Of a stretch of 64,000 nt of DNA, positions 9,693 to 21,313 are shown one piece after another. How positions within the stretch are numbered: the first letter of the stretch is position 1; the number at the start of each line of letters is the position of its first letter. The stretch is taken from contig JBAIAA010000697.1 of the NCBI GenBank assembly GCA_037893245.1, positions 372,001-436,000 on the forward strand. The letters are read 5' to 3'. Under the pieces are notes generated by a model. That model was given only the letters and a program-made list of their open reading frames with translations, ran no database searches and was not told where the DNA came from. The stretch comes from Crossaster papposus (Eukaryota; Echinodermata; Asteroidea; Velatida; Solasteridae). Both the position numbers and the translations under genes were made by a program.

Positions 9693-10123
9693 GTAAGCAT
9701 TAAAATTTGTTCATATTGTATGTAATTCCACTTCACTTTTTATTCCGTGGCCGCGCGGAAGCTTGCCTTCTCGTAATTCTATTCTATCGTGCGATCCCAC
9801 TCGGATTTTCTTTTACTGCGACAGAATGTTTAGTCACCTTACGAAGCTGGCAAAATGTCACACATTGATGGTGCTAATAACTTTTGAAAAAAAGAAAGAA
9901 AAAGGAAAAAATCATGTAGAAACAACCAAAACCGTAATTCTCAAATGGAAAACACTATTTTGACTTTTCCACACACACGTAGTTGGTACAAAGCATTTTG
10001 TTTGTACCGATTTCTCACAAAGTGCAGAAAAGACTGGTGGACTGTTGACTAAATTTAAATCTGAAGGTATTTCTTATAACAGGCTTTCGCTTTATTGTTT
10101 TTAATTTGTTGTGCATTGTGCAG

Positions 10124-10236
10124 GTTGCAAGACAAGACAGCCCGGCAAGGACCAGCCACGGTCTTCATAAGTAATGATCTAAAAATGTTCCTAGAGCATT
10201 ATGTGAGGTTTGGGCGGCCAGCATCTGGAAACAAGG
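10124..10236 (+). CDS. Tyrosine-recombinase-fold protein, exon e (catalytic Lys region)
   Basis: Encodes DKTARQGPATVFIS then LKMFLEHYVRFGRPA. DKTA--GPA corresponds to the HKT--GPA beta-hairpin that carries the catalytic lysine in related proteins. The exon starts at 10124 (tgcag) or 10132 (gcaag), and ends before GTGAGT in phase 1. Phase from exon d is only consistent with the 10132 start and the 9692 donor. Confidence 0.65.
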
Positions 10237-10996
10237 GTGAGTTATGCCTAAATTTGCTTATGATGTGTACAAATGTACAGTATATCGTTCCATAATTATA
10301 AAACCACATTTTTTTAAAATCAAGCAAGCTTGAATCATCCAGTGTGACTGACACTACGGTATTACACGGCCTATATTGACTCCATTTCAGCTCCACGAAT
10401 TGTGCAATAAAATTATACAAAACACAATGCTGCACAATACATTGGACATTCACAAGCTACATTGTATGCGTTTGCATCACATGTGGATCGTTACACTCTG
10501 CAAACTGTTATTGATACGCGTGTGTGGCACATTCTGGTTTCGCGCTCAGCGCAGTCCGTGTTTCATCTTTACTGTGCTTCAAGTTTTCTTGAAGATAAAT
10601 TTGTTACTCCACTCCTTTCTAAATCCTGAAATAGTGGACGATTTTTGAATTACCTAATACTTCCAAATTCAGATGGGGCTACTATACAGTATGATGTACT
10701 TTACCATTAATTTTGTTCGAGTTGTATTAAATATGTATCACAGGTTGTAATTCACCCACAATCCATTTAATTGATCCTTCACATAATCAACATCATGTGG
10801 ATAAAGGGGTTACATGTATGACAGTAAAAACAAAAACTTCTTTGCAAAAATAGCTTTACGTGTATATTCCCTCTTGTGAACAGATATTTTTCTGTAACGA
10901 AGACATAGTCTTATTTATTAGTACTCATTCAAGTACGCCGATGAAACTATTTACTTGTACCGTATTTAAATTAGGCATAACTTTCTTTCAATTTAG
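10237..10996. other. Intron, no other feature seen
   Basis: Intron between exons e and f. AT-rich, with no recognised repeat. Confidence 0.5.
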
Positions 10997-11151
10997 GGGT
11001 TGACATATTGGCAGATGAAAGCCCGTTGTTTTTAATGAGCAGTGGTCGGGCGGTAACTAAAGTGGCACAACAGATGCAAGCCACTTGGCGTTCTATGGGA
11101 ATGTCCGGCTCTGTCAACCCCACCATCATTAGAAAAACAGTGGCAACCAAG
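10997..11151 (+). CDS. Tyrosine-recombinase-fold protein, exon f (second catalytic Arg)
   Basis: Entered in phase 1, it encodes GVDILADESPLFLMSSGRAV, a Q--W-S-G helix, then NPTIIRKTVATK, ending phase 0 at GTACAA. TIIRK-VAT aligns with the H-x-x-R box of tyrosine recombinases. The Arg is kept, but the box His is Thr here, as I recall for several relatives of this group. Confidence 0.72.
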
Positions 11152-11782
11152 GTACAACTTGTTTCCGTGTTTCTTGCTCTTATTCCCGTCCTTTAATTAT
11201 TTCATTGCATGACTATATAATATCCTCCAACAACTGTTGTGCTGATGATGAGCCCCTTATAACATTTAAAAAATTGAATGCTTTCTAGTGAGTGGCAGGT
11301 TGTATTTCAGAGCACTCTTTGGAGGATTAACATTCAGGACTTTTTGTTCTCAAACATTTTGTCTGGTGACTTGCTTCGATAGACATGCCTCTGTAAGCTA
11401 ATTTTAAGGAATCAAGAACAAATGCGAGTGCAGCAGACGACAGTACGTCAACAATTTGGGTCATTTAAAAAAATCTGGCTTCATCCTCATGATAAATTGT
11501 TGTATGATAAAAAATAGTGAAAAAGAGGATACAACTCATTTTTCTCACTCGTGGGGGATATTAGATTTTTGGTACATGTCAAAGAGTTCCCCTGCGTGAC
11601 AGCGATTCAACAAATTCCATTGCAATTACTTCTAGGTCAGGCCCTATTTTAATGTAAATTGACCGGAATAAGACATGTATGAAACTGATGGCACATCCAT
11701 ATTGCTGTCAAATAGGGTTCCGAGGTACACATATTTTGGTATATGTATGGCTATTGTTTTAACAATTTAATATCGAATATAG
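11152..11782. other. Intron, no other feature seen
   Basis: Intron between exons f and g. Nothing else recognised. Confidence 0.5.
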
Positions 11783-11932
11783 GCTGTCAGAAATCTCGAT
11801 GAAAGGTCAGCAGACAGTGTGGCGCAATTAATGGACCACGACCCCAGCACCCAACGGAGCTACTACGTAGCTACTCAAGGGATCGGGGATAAATTGCAGG
11901 CGTGGAAAAACATTTCCACCATCATGACAACA
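11783..11932 (+). CDS. Tyrosine-recombinase-fold protein, exon g (His and nucleophile Tyr)
   Basis: A 50-codon exon with phase 0 at both ends. AVRNLDERSADSVAQLMDHD is followed by PSTQRSYYVATQG. The M-H--sT---YY pattern corresponds to the conserved His/Trp and tyrosine nucleophile of the integrase fold, so four of the five classical catalytic positions (R, K, R, H, Y, with the box His replaced) can be seen across exons d-g. Donor GTAAGA. Confidence 0.75.
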
Positions 11933-12798
11933 GTAAGAATTTAGTTTGTGTACAGTATGAATTATGCCCCCTACAAATTGCTTAGGGTTAGCCAACCAAC
12001 CTTATTTTGACAGCCCTGACCCTAATAGAGAGAAAACAAATACTAACACCATAATTTACTGATAGACATATCTACCATTATGATGTACACAAACAAATGA
12101 CTGGGGACTAGCTCTCAATAGCCCTATAGACTGTGGTCGTTTATTCACTGGTATTCAAAATGCATCAAAGTGCACCACACTTTTGTACCTGATGCAATGT
12201 GCTGCATCTGGCAGGACTTTAAAGGGATTTTAAAAAGGACTAACTAAAACACAGGAATAACATTATTGTTGTTGCAGTTCATTTTATGATGCAAGTTTGA
12301 AAATAGATGTGAACCCTGTTCAAAACGCAGTTTCTGAAAAATAGAGAACGCCCTACAACTTTTATTTAAAGGGCACTCATACATATCTAATCATTACCAG
12401 TGGCCCATGTGACATTTGTAAGCTTACCACCCAAAAAACCACTACAGTGTGCAATAACACATATCTTTCAACTTATTTTGTAGCTCAGTACTAGAATACT
12501 CAGAAACTGGCTCACTCTTTAGTCCAGGCAAAATACATAATTTTGTTTTGTTGACCTCAAACAAATTGCAACAAATGGTTTTTCACCACAGTGCACTTCT
12601 ATAAGGTCCCTAGAATTACATACTAAGAGTCTACAAAAATCCAAGTGGTGGAAATATGTCTAATTTGCATAAATCGTTAATCCCTGCCGTGTAATATGTT
12701 TATAACTATATTTGGGTATATATTTTATAAGAGTGTGTTGGGGGTGTGGTTGTAGATGTGTGTCCAGTACTAATCTAAATAATATTTCTTCAATGCAG
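11933..12798. other. Intron, no other feature seen
   Basis: Intron between exons g and h. No recognised gene or repeat. Confidence 0.45.
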
Positions 12799-12886
12799 GC
12801 AAGGTACATCAAAACCCAAATGCCAAAATTGAAAGGCTTCAGCGACAGGCAAATTGCAGATAAAGTTCGTCACGGTATAGACAGAG
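12799..12886 (+). CDS. Tyrosine-recombinase-fold protein, exon h
   Basis: Phase 0 entry after caatgcag; encodes ARYIKTQMPKLKGFSDRQIA and KVRHGIDRG. A strong donor GTGAGT after 12886 (phase 1) would lead to a stop two codons into the next exon. A weaker GTGTAC donor after 12890 (phase 2) would keep the frame into the exon at 14998. Post-catalytic tail; function unknown. Confidence 0.6.
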
Positions 12887-12959
12887 GTGAGTGTACTTTT
12901 AGACATGTGCATTGTTAAACGTACATGTACACATGTACACATGTACACGTATGTACTAC

Positions 12960-13175
12960 CATAAACACGCAAAGTTTCCCTGATATCAAAAATGAATGAC
13001 GCATAAACACGTCACAAGCAAGGCTGGAATTAAATGTCTGTCAACAGCAAGCAAGGTCGGAATGCATGGATGTGCTTCGCGTAACCATCGGCCTGAACCC
13101 GCCTCGGATCTAGTTTCGTTAAAAAAAATTTCGCGCCTCGGTTGGTGATGTTACCAAAAAACCAGCGCGAACTGG
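12960..13175. mobile_element. TTAA MITE family B, 5'-truncated copy in an intron
   Basis: Contains the family words gacgcataaacacgtcac, gagcaagg-type and cggcctgaacccgcctcgg, and ends cgcgaactgg followed by TTAA (13176-13179). Left end not clean. Confidence 0.7.
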
Positions 13176-13229
13176 TTAATACAATTCCGCACACACCCTG
13201 TTTTACACAAACTTGTATTTTGTATACAT

Positions 13230-13800
13230 AACCTGAGTCCTGCAAAGTCCTGAAATTCCAAATTGTTAAAACTCCATGTAATTACCTGAATCCTGAAAAA
13301 TCCTCCAATATTTGTAACTGGTGGTGACCACTGCCTGAATCATGCAAAATCCTTCAGTGGGTTTACTATTCAGCTAAGTATAAAGCAGCCAAACATGGAA
13401 CAAACAGCTGCTAATTAGTGCCCTATTACAACAAGGGTTGGCACACGTGACCCTTGGTGTTTCCTATCCTTGATACATAACTTACACATTGACTGAAGCT
13501 CTTTAGAGAATGTGCATAGCATGAGCAGTGTGAAAGACAGAAAGTACAAAGTAACAAATAATCTCACCCCTTTAAAATGCCAATTTGGATAAATACCCAA
13601 GTAACCTCAATACTGCAAAATCACCCAGCAGTAATTTAGGCCCGATTTAATTACCTCTGCATAATCCTCCAGTGGCAAAACCCTAAATGCCCCTAGTGTT
13701 CCTGCAAAATTCTCTGATGCATCAACTTCCGAGTGACCTCAATCCTGCAAAATCCTGCAATTTGCAAAGTGGATTTTTGAGGATTTTGGATGGCTAGGGT
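13230..13800. repeat. Degenerate CCTGAATCCTGCAAAATCC repeats
   Basis: Repeated words of the type cctgaatcctgcaaaatcctcc throughout, similar to the block at 706-1120. No coding content. Confidence 0.6.
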
Positions 13801-13807
13801 AAACAAT

Positions 13808-14455
13808 ATGTGACCTGTCACCACAAAATGAGAGTAAAGTCCCACAATGTGATTTGGAGATGATATGGCCATCCAAAGTCAAAATATGAAGGGGTGGTCA
13901 ATTTTGATATTTTGCATAATTTGGAAAGCCTAAGTCCTCCTCTACATATTCCTATTTTTGGGGTGCAATCATATGATCGAAAACCTTTTAAATTACGTGA
14001 TTTTGAGTAGTGTTTGCGTAGTTAGTGTTTGGATTAAAGTCCATCAGTGGTCTAATTAACACGGTAATTAAATATGCAAATTAGGTCTTCCTAACTGTCC
14101 CACGTTTTCAAAGTTTTGATATTTATGTTGATTATACAATAGTTTGTATGTGTGGGAAGTTTCAAGAAGAAATAATGATTAGAACATAGTCGTTGCTATG
14201 CTAAACCGAACCTTACTTGTCCTGTTTGGCAATCTTTTGTGTGTTTTGTTTAGGATGTTTATAAGTAAGTTTTCTCACAAACATGTTTTGTGAAACCCCT
14301 GACTTTCTGGAGCGCTGTAAAATGTATTTATCGCAAAAACCCAAAGTGTTATATACCATTGGAAACTGGCTCTCTTTCTCAAGAAATTGAAAATACCAAT
14401 ATCTCAATTTTCAATTTTTCCGACTTTACTCTCATATTGTGGTGACAGGTCACAT
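13808..14455. mobile_element. 648-bp TIR element (ATGTGACCTGTCACCACAA ends)
   Basis: The left end atgtgacctgtcaccacaa, continuing aatgagagtaaagtc, is mirrored at the right end (gactttactctcat then ttgtggtgacaggtcacat). TIRs are about 33 bp. A related single end lies at 59184-59210. No ORF for a transposase is visible, so it is non-autonomous. Confidence 0.85.
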
Positions 14456-14997
14456 GTTCTCTACAACAGGTATGGATTACCTTACTTTAAAAAACAATAC
14501 ATGTAATTTGTTCGATCATTTCTGAAAATTACAGAAAAAGATAATTTTGTAAATTTCCTTTAACCCATCAACAGTATATTACCTTTACCTGTTTTTGTTA
14601 ACACCGGACTATACTTCATGTACATACATTGTACACAGTATGTACATTGTACATGTACATTTAATGAAAATACCTTACGTTAAAACATGTCAAACAAGTT
14701 GAAAATAAAGATTTCAACAATTGTGTTCAACAATTATACTTTGAATTTGGAAGAAAAAAACCTCCAGCTACTTTAATGGTATGATCGATTGGTATGCTCA
14801 ATGTCAAGCATGATCAGTCCTATACCCATAAACAACTCCTAATATGAACTTTGTCCCATGCGTCCCGCGTACACTGCACTTTACCTCATATGAATGCCTA
14901 GGACATTAGGGTTAATGTTAATTACAAGAAAGAAAGAAGGTGGGTAAATGTTTGTTTTGCTAACAAATTACATATTTGGATTTTTCTTTTCCCCCAG

Positions 14998-15082
14998 ATG
15001 CCTGAGTACGATAACCGTTGACTCAGTTAAATTCATTGTGCACAAGTACATGGTCCGTTTTAGGGACATCGTCAATGAAAAG
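14998..15082 (+). CDS. Possible further exon of the recombinase-like gene
   Basis: Between a strong pyrimidine-rich acceptor (cttttcccccag) and GTAAGA. In phase 2 it reads CLSTITVDSVKFIVHKYMV then RFRDIVNEK. In phase 1 it stops after two codons, so exon choice at 12886/12890 decides the C-terminus. Confidence 0.5.
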
Positions 15083-15206
15083 GTAAGAAGCCTGGTTTGG
15101 GGCCATTAACACATACATATAATGATGTATGACATTGTATGTAAACACACAAAGACAAGCGGGATGTTGACATTGCATTCATGTACATAATTGTGTGTGC
15201 ATGTAA

Positions 15207-15226
15207 GGGGGGGGGGGGGGGGGGGG
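15207..15226 (+). repeat. Poly-G run
   Basis: About 20 consecutive G in an intron. Similar G or C runs are at 20499-20515, 26601-26622 (C), 38190-38209 and 44008-44022 (C). Confidence 0.9.
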
Positions 15227-15317
15227 AGGAGATTGGTTTCAAAAGTCAGCATTACTTCTTGGATAACCCTTTATCAATACCGCAGTGAACCATTGTTCCT
15301 TAGATTTTGGTTTATAG

Positions 15318-15475
15318 GTTTAAAAGTAGGATACACCATTTGCAAATCTCGACAAGCTTTACTACTGATTCATTAGGAAATGTCTAACTCATTTGAAAGT
15401 AAATAATAATTGAAGGCATCCAGCAAAATGATTGCGCAAGATATCCTATAATTGTCCCGAAAACATACTATTCTC
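15318..15475. mobile_element. TTAA MITE family A, truncated
   Basis: Starts agtaggatacaccatttgc after tttaaa and continues with gcatccagcaaaatgattgcg and gatatcctataattgtcccg. The right part is missing. Confidence 0.7.
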
Positions 15476-15529
15476 ATCACCTTTCACAACCATTCAGTAT
15501 TCATTTGTGATTTGTCCTTTAAATTACAG

Positions 15530-15578
15530 GTCCCCTTCACAAAGAACCAAGAGTTCAAAGCAGGAGGATTGAGAAGAG
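15530..15578 (+). CDS. Possible further exon of the recombinase-like gene
   Basis: A 49-bp exon between aaattacag and GTAAAG. Phase 0 to 1, encodes VPFTKNQEFKAGGLRRG. It is phase-consistent with the exons on either side. Confidence 0.5.
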
Positions 15579-16260
15579 GTAAAGCAAAAGAAATACATAA
15601 AAGTTGCTTCAATTTTGTTGGTGCAGCTTTCTAAAAATTGTTTAATCCTAACCTCTTCTACACGTATGTAAAGCTGTCGAACGCAATCTTGAGTTTTGTG
15701 CAAACTTATTGTCCTCCCTTCGAAGTTCATTTTCTTTTAAATGTATTCATTTAAAGGAAAAAAATACCCGTGGAAAAGTACAATAAGTTTGCGAAAACTC
15801 AAGATTGCGCTCAACAAAGCTGCAATTTTTACAAAAATGTATGGTTTCATTACCAGAACATAATAATAATACTATCTTAACCTTCATCCTAATAAATGCA
15901 ACAGAAAGCACCAGCAGTAACAGGTTGTTGCAAATTGTTACATTCACGCATAACAGGCAACAAGTCTCCTGATCAAGTGTATTCTGTTGCATTTGGCATG
16001 GTTCTTAGAGACTCCAGGTACCTGTTTGGGTTAATGATAACAATATTATTAAAAATTGAACAAAACTTACCCGAGGTTATTAAAAGTCATTCAGCACTAC
16101 ATCAAGCTCCACACCGCGGTAGAACGACATCCGCATTCTGCAAATTCAAAATGTGGTCATTTATTGGCTGCATTTCGTTTTAAAATAGTTGTGGAAAAGC
16201 ATTTGTGTTTTTGTATTACCACCGGATCATTGAATTACTTGATTTGTTTTGTCCTTTCAG

Positions 16261-16354
16261 CAAAAATGCCTTGTCCCCTATTTGGGAAAATGACTGAGGA
16301 CATTACGAAGTCGTGTTTGAAGAGCTTCTGCAGGAATTTAATACTGGCACAGAA
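16261..16354 (+). CDS. Possible last visible exon of the recombinase-like gene
   Basis: A 94-bp exon between tttcag and GTGAGT, entered phase 1 and left phase 2. It encodes AKMPCPLFGKMTEDITKSC then LKSFCRNLILAQ. No continuation is seen before the NACHT-LRR duplication starts at 17123, so the gene is either truncated or has a distal 3' exon. Confidence 0.5.
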
Positions 16355-16820
16355 GTGAGTAACCGATTTCAAAGTAGCCTACATGTAACTATAGAATGCA
16401 AGGCCACTCAACTTATCTCGGCTTTATTTACCCTTGGACATACATGTAGAATGGAGTAGCCTTCTATATGTACCACAATACCCATAGAATACAGAGCCAT
16501 TCATTCTATGTCCTAGGGTAAATAACGCAGCTCATCAGAGACCCATAAAGTCCTGGAGAAATCTGGGTACAACTACTGTATAAAATGCAGGGCCACTCAA
16601 CTACTCTAAGTGGCTTTCAACGGTTACACGATTAACCGCCTGTTCAAACGGTTACACGGTGTAATTTTTTTCAGTTCAGTTAACCTTAATCTAATTTTTT
16701 TAAATTGACCCTTCCATTTTAGTAGCATAGTAGTACACGGTAAAACAATACAAAGGTTTGTTTGTCGGTGTTGTATATAGGGGCAGGGGAATTTTGTTCA
16801 CCTGTCTAAATATACATGTA

Positions 16821-17050
16821 CAGGGTGGTCCCAAAAAAACTATACCCAACTTTGGAGGCCATTTTCTCCTAGATGATAAAATATTTTAGTAATTTGGTTT
16901 GCATATTATTAAAGCATATATCGTTGAGCATTATTGGTGAAAATAGGGAAGATATTACATTAATATTTTTGGGAATATTCCTATTTTTAGCGAGTGTGTA
17001 AAAATGGCTTTTCCACGGGAGCTGTCAATGCATCAACATGTTTGAATATG
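16821..17050 (+). mobile_element. 5' end of a mariner-like element, fragment
   Basis: After a TA dinucleotide the sequence cagggtggtcccaaaaaaac is typical of Tc1/mariner-type ends. About 180 bp later an ATG (17004) opens MAFPRELSMHQHV, which looks like the beginning of a transposase but stops at once. The rest of the transposase and the other end are absent. Confidence 0.55.
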
Positions 17051-17493
17051 ATATGACACAATAATGTAATGACGCGATAGTCCTTTGACAAATGTTTTTT
17101 GCGAGAGCTTCTTTAATTTATTTAGTTTCAGACACGCATATTACATTGTAATACGTCTAGAACACATTTGAAACACGTGTTTGGATATTTCATTTTACCT
17201 GGCCAAGCAAGACACGTGTTTTTTCTTACTTGTTAACCCGTGTTTGAAACATAGTTTTGCCGACTGGGGTGTTGCTAATTTCCCGGCATTATCTTGTTTT
17301 TATCATATTTTAGGTAGAACATTTGTCATCAGTTACATTTAGTCATGTTTTGCAATGCGTACAACCCTTTAATACAAATATTTTCAAACCTGGGGTTTAA
17401 ACAAGGAACAGTAATGCCGACGATTCTTTACAGAAGGTCACAATAAAATGTCAACCTATTTGAATACATTTCCCCCACTTCAGTACTATAGAC

Positions 17494-17641
17494 ATGACGA
17501 CCTTCAACGTGACAACCGTTCTGACTACGTCCATCACCGCCCTCACGCCTACACCTGCAGGATCAGGATTGACTAATGGACAGTGGGCACTCATTGGCGT
17601 TGGCATCGCTGGTGCCTTGGTCACCCTGATTCTGGGATTGT
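17494..17641 (+). CDS. TM-NACHT-LRR gene copy 1, exon 1 (transmembrane segment)
   Basis: ATG at 17494 opens a Thr-rich stretch followed by NGQWALIGVGIAGALVTLIL, a strong single membrane helix, then donor GTGAGT in phase 1. The paralogous exon at 36842 keeps the same design (Thr/Pro-rich, then a helix) with diverged sequence, which supports it as real coding sequence. Exons 2 (19987-20043, LAFLFGTDVIGRWWERRRE) and 3 (20845-20925, ERTRHSANHGDD ... MPTDSG) follow in matching phase. The membrane helix followed by a basic cluster suggests an N-terminal anchor with the NACHT-LRR part in the cytosol. Confidence 0.7.
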
Positions 17642-17997
17642 GTGAGTATGATTGGATATGCCTGATAAGCTGCGTTCATTATTTACCCCCTCCACGTCAA
17701 GAAAGTGAGTTAGGGAGTCACTAACGACGCCATCTTGCTTGGAGCCATCTTGCTTGGAGCAAGTTCGAGTGCCGCTGGTATTTTCTTCCGAAAAAAACCC
17801 AGTTCTGAGCTAATATCCCAGAAAGGAATTAGTTTGAATTTTTGTGAAATAATTTTGGCTAACTCTGATAGTAAAACATCGTCTTGCAATTTTGTTTTTG
17901 TAACAACTATGCCCCCCCCCCCCCCAGACAAACAATTTTAAGGTCAATGATGGATGGTTTAATATCCCAAGATGAGATTTGCAAAGATTTGGTCGAG

Positions 17998-18981
17998 TAC
18001 CGTAATTTCCTGCGGTAAAGCCGCACGGCGGTTAAGACGCAGGTCCCTAAAATCACCCCCAAAAATTTCAAACGTCAACAGATAAAGCGCACTGCCGAAT
18101 ATAAGGCGCATGCTTGAACGCACCCAGAAGAACACCAGGCGCCGGTGTAGGTACATCGCCACAATGGGGTCATTTTGTTGCCTTAGAACGATCCCACTAC
18201 TTTATTTAAAGCAAGAATTTGCTGAGTACTTGAGTTTATCTGGCACGCAAACAATGTATGAAAACTTCAAACCAGTAGTCACTATATCGCAAGAGGTTTA
18301 CTTTGCTTGCATGTACATGCACATGCACATGTACACCACATGCAGCGATCGCGTGCATGGTATCCCTAATTGCGACACCCCCTATTTTTTTTCCAGTCGT
18401 TGTGAATGCTCCGCGCTGTGTAGTTCGGATGGTGAATTGCATGAAGCCGGAACGTAGACGAAAAAAAGTTTTTAAAAAGGCCACATAGTACTACGGGCCA
18501 GCTTTTTATCGCTGTTGTACGCGTCATGCAGCGCACGCTGTAGTCTTGTTTGCAAGAAGATCTTAATCGCGGTATATGCAGCGCGCGTAGGCCGCCGATG
18601 CGGTAATTCGCGCGTGGTCTACGGCGTACGTTAGAGGGCGTCCGCATCGCGAAGATCGTCTTGCAAACAAGACTACGCACGCTGCCGAGTGCTAAATCAC
18701 ATACATGTACGGTCGTAGGGGGATCAACACATCGCGGCATTCTTCTTCTTCTTCTTCATTGTTAATGGAAACACGGTCACAATGTCCGGAGAGTTGGGCT
18801 AATTGGTTGACCGCATTATTAAGTAAGATTGCGGCGTTCAAAGAATTCTTCACACAAAGACCATCACTTTGAACTCAAGCGACATCATATACGGCGCACT
18901 GAAAGATAAGGCGCGGCGATGTTTTTGTGCATGGTCTAGAAAGTCAGATAAGCCGCGTCTTTACCGCAGGAAATTACGGTA
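17998..18981. mobile_element. 984-bp TIR element in intron 1 of NLR copy 1
   Basis: Ends taccgtaatttcctgcggta and its complement (ttaccgcaggaaattacggt). Subterminal aagcgcac/aaggcgca words resemble a widespread class of animal MITEs with ATAAGGCGC subterminal repeats. Absent from intron 1 of copy 2, so it was inserted after the duplication or lost there. Confidence 0.85.
18525..18692. mobile_element. Nested inverted-repeat element
   Basis: Inside the 984-bp element, gcacgctgtagtcttgtttg is mirrored by caaacaagactacgcacgct at the right end, giving arms of about 30 bp with a GC-rich centre. It looks like one MITE inserted in another. Confidence 0.7.
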
Positions 18982-19024
18982 TATTAAAAACAATTAACCC
19001 TCCTATATACAGTGCAGTTACCAT

Positions 19025-19315
19025 AGAGCTGTCAGACCTTTCAAAACCTTTCAAGTTTTCTGGACTGAAGCGTTTTGAAAGGTGAGAAAGCTGTCCGACA
19101 AAATGAACCTATGAAAGGTTTTGAAAGGTAAAACAACTCTCTGAACAAACTGATGGTGTTAAAAAAAAAAAAAAATTCAAAAGGTTTTGAAAGGTGTAGT
19201 AGTGCAGTAGCAAAATATTCTGGAGCGTTTTGAAAGGTTCATGCTTATTGATAGCCATTTTGCCCATTAAGCAGATTTTGAAAGGTTTTGAAAGGTAAAA
19301 CCATAAGAGGGTTAA
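19025..19315. repeat. TTTTGAAAGGT repeats
   Basis: The words ttttgaaaggt and the complement acctttcaaaa occur about ten times at irregular spacing in the intron. No coding content. Confidence 0.7.
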
Positions 19316-19986
19316 TAGAATATACAAACAAGCATTTGTATATGAAAATTTCTGAAATTGATGATTGATAGATTTGTTTCTTTATAATTTACGTGGTTCC
19401 GGTCACAATCCGGACTAATAATCCGTTTTGAGCTAATATCCCAAGGTGGGTTTAGTGGAATGGTGACTAAATATATTGGCCTTTTTCCTGTTAGTAATAA
19501 ACTCTATTTTTGCAATTTATTTATTTTAGTAAGACATTTTCTAGACCGATTTATATCCGGACAGATAATCCAAGAGACAAAAAGGACTACAATCCCGAAT
19601 CAGAATAAATATACATGTAAACAAAGATAAATACATGTATATCAATTAGTTGTTTAATGTATAAATCTGAATCCATGTTTTAATTACCTTTGGATTGCTA
19701 TTTTATAGCTTCTTTCTATGTTACAATTTGATGAATTATAACTAACGAACCTCAATTAATTGTATTAATTGAGGTTGTCTCAATAGAATAAAACTGTTTA
19801 TAATATTTAATTTGAAGGATTCCGGTTCGGGTTATAGTACAGCATTGATAGCATTATGTAAAAATAAAACCATCGTTTCTAATCAAAATAGTGTCACCTT
19901 ATTTGCTGGCGAAACACAATGGTACATTTTGATTATAACCTGTTGATGAGTATTTACTGAATAATGAAATTTTCTTTCTATTTCAG

Positions 19987-20925
19987 TGGCATTTTTATTT
20001 GGTACTGACGTCATTGGTAGGTGGTGGGAGCGAAGGAGAGAAGGTATGCATTAGTTAATTACGACTACGCCCAACCACTGCCTGGTAACCTGTTTAACGT
20101 TTAAAACCGGGCTCATGCTTAATGCCAATACGAATCTTAATGCGATCTAAATGTGGTACACAAAGCATTCGCTGCAAAATTTGCCACAGTTGACATGGGT
20201 TTAACTTTTCCGAATTCGCAGCGCGAACGCTCAGCACTGACGTCATAGATTCGCGTTTTGAACTCGTGTGAAAACCGGACTCCTATTACCTATAAAATGT
20301 TTGAACTCCATCACGTGACCGGTCACGCTCCTAATTATCTTCACTTTAAACATGCGCAATGTTACCAATGAACCCGCATTTTTTGGGGAGTCTGACTATT
20401 TTGTTAACTGAATGGCGAATCTGTACGTCAGTGGTGATTTCTTGTCAACATTTGTGGGACGGGGAAACCAGCAACTTGGAATATTCGGAAGGGAGGCCGG
20501 GGGGGGGGGGGGGGTCGTTTGACTCTAGATGGCGCTGTTCTCATATGTAGGTACATAATGTTACGCCCATTTCTCTAATTTGTGTTTTAAAAACAAATCA
20601 GTATTTCTGAGAAAAAAATTGGTATGACAAAAGTGATGCATGTACTGTGTAGTTCGCGGCTGGGGATTCCGGAAGGCCTAAAATAGGAGGGACATTCCAA
20701 TTGCATGACTGGAAGGGACAAATCATCAACATAAAAGACTGTATAGGGACGCGGCTTGGCCACTCCCGTGTGCTATTTGTTCAGAAAAGCCCCAGCTAAG
20801 TAATTTGAATGCGACCTAACTCTCGGATGTCACATTTTATTCAGAACGGACACGTCACTCAGCGAACCATGGAGATGACACCAACAGCGAACAAGGGATA
20901 CCAATGATGCCTACTGATTCAGGAG
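19987..20925 (+). CDS. TM-NACHT-LRR gene copy 1, exons 2 and 3
   Basis: Exon 2 is 19987-20043 (57 bp, phase 1 to 1) and exon 3 is 20845-20925 (81 bp, phase 1 to 1). They encode the juxtamembrane basic segment (GRWWERRRE) and a polar linker. The same exon sizes and phases occur in copy 2 at 37672-37728 and 38565-38645. Confidence 0.65.
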
Positions 20926-21173
20926 GTAAATTCACACGCAGAAAAATGGACAAATAATTATGATTTAAGAAGTATCCGTTGACGGCCTGGGTTAAAATGA
21001 TCCTTGTTAAAAAAGAACACAAAGTCATGACTAAATACTTTACCGATAGTTTCTCGAACACTACTTCTATTGATCTTGAAATTTTTAAATAAATGAATTA
21101 CAGACGAAACGGAACCCATTTTTCATTATGTTTTGACAGGATTTTGTTGTTTTACTCTTCACATTCTTAAACG

Positions 21174-21250
21174 AGTCAGCCAGGATACAGTACGACAAGG
21201 GATACTACTATAGACTCGATATTCCAACTCAACTTGCTGCCGATAAGTGT
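21174..21250 (+). pseudogene. Relic duplicate of the start of NLR exon 4
   Basis: acgagtcagccaggatacag through gctgccgataagtgtgag resembles the first 90 bp of exon 4 located 140 bp downstream, but lacks an acceptor AG. The same relic is present at 38887-38962 in copy 2, so it predates the segmental duplication. Confidence 0.7.
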
Positions 21251-21313
21251 GAGCTAAAATTAAAATACCCGATTAACATGGTTTGATTTCGATTTGTCTT
21301 TTTGTTACATTAG

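Noticed and set aside
18110..18740. ORFs on both strands within intron 1 of NLR copy 1
   Set aside because: They lie inside the 984-bp TIR element and its nested element; no transposase motif.
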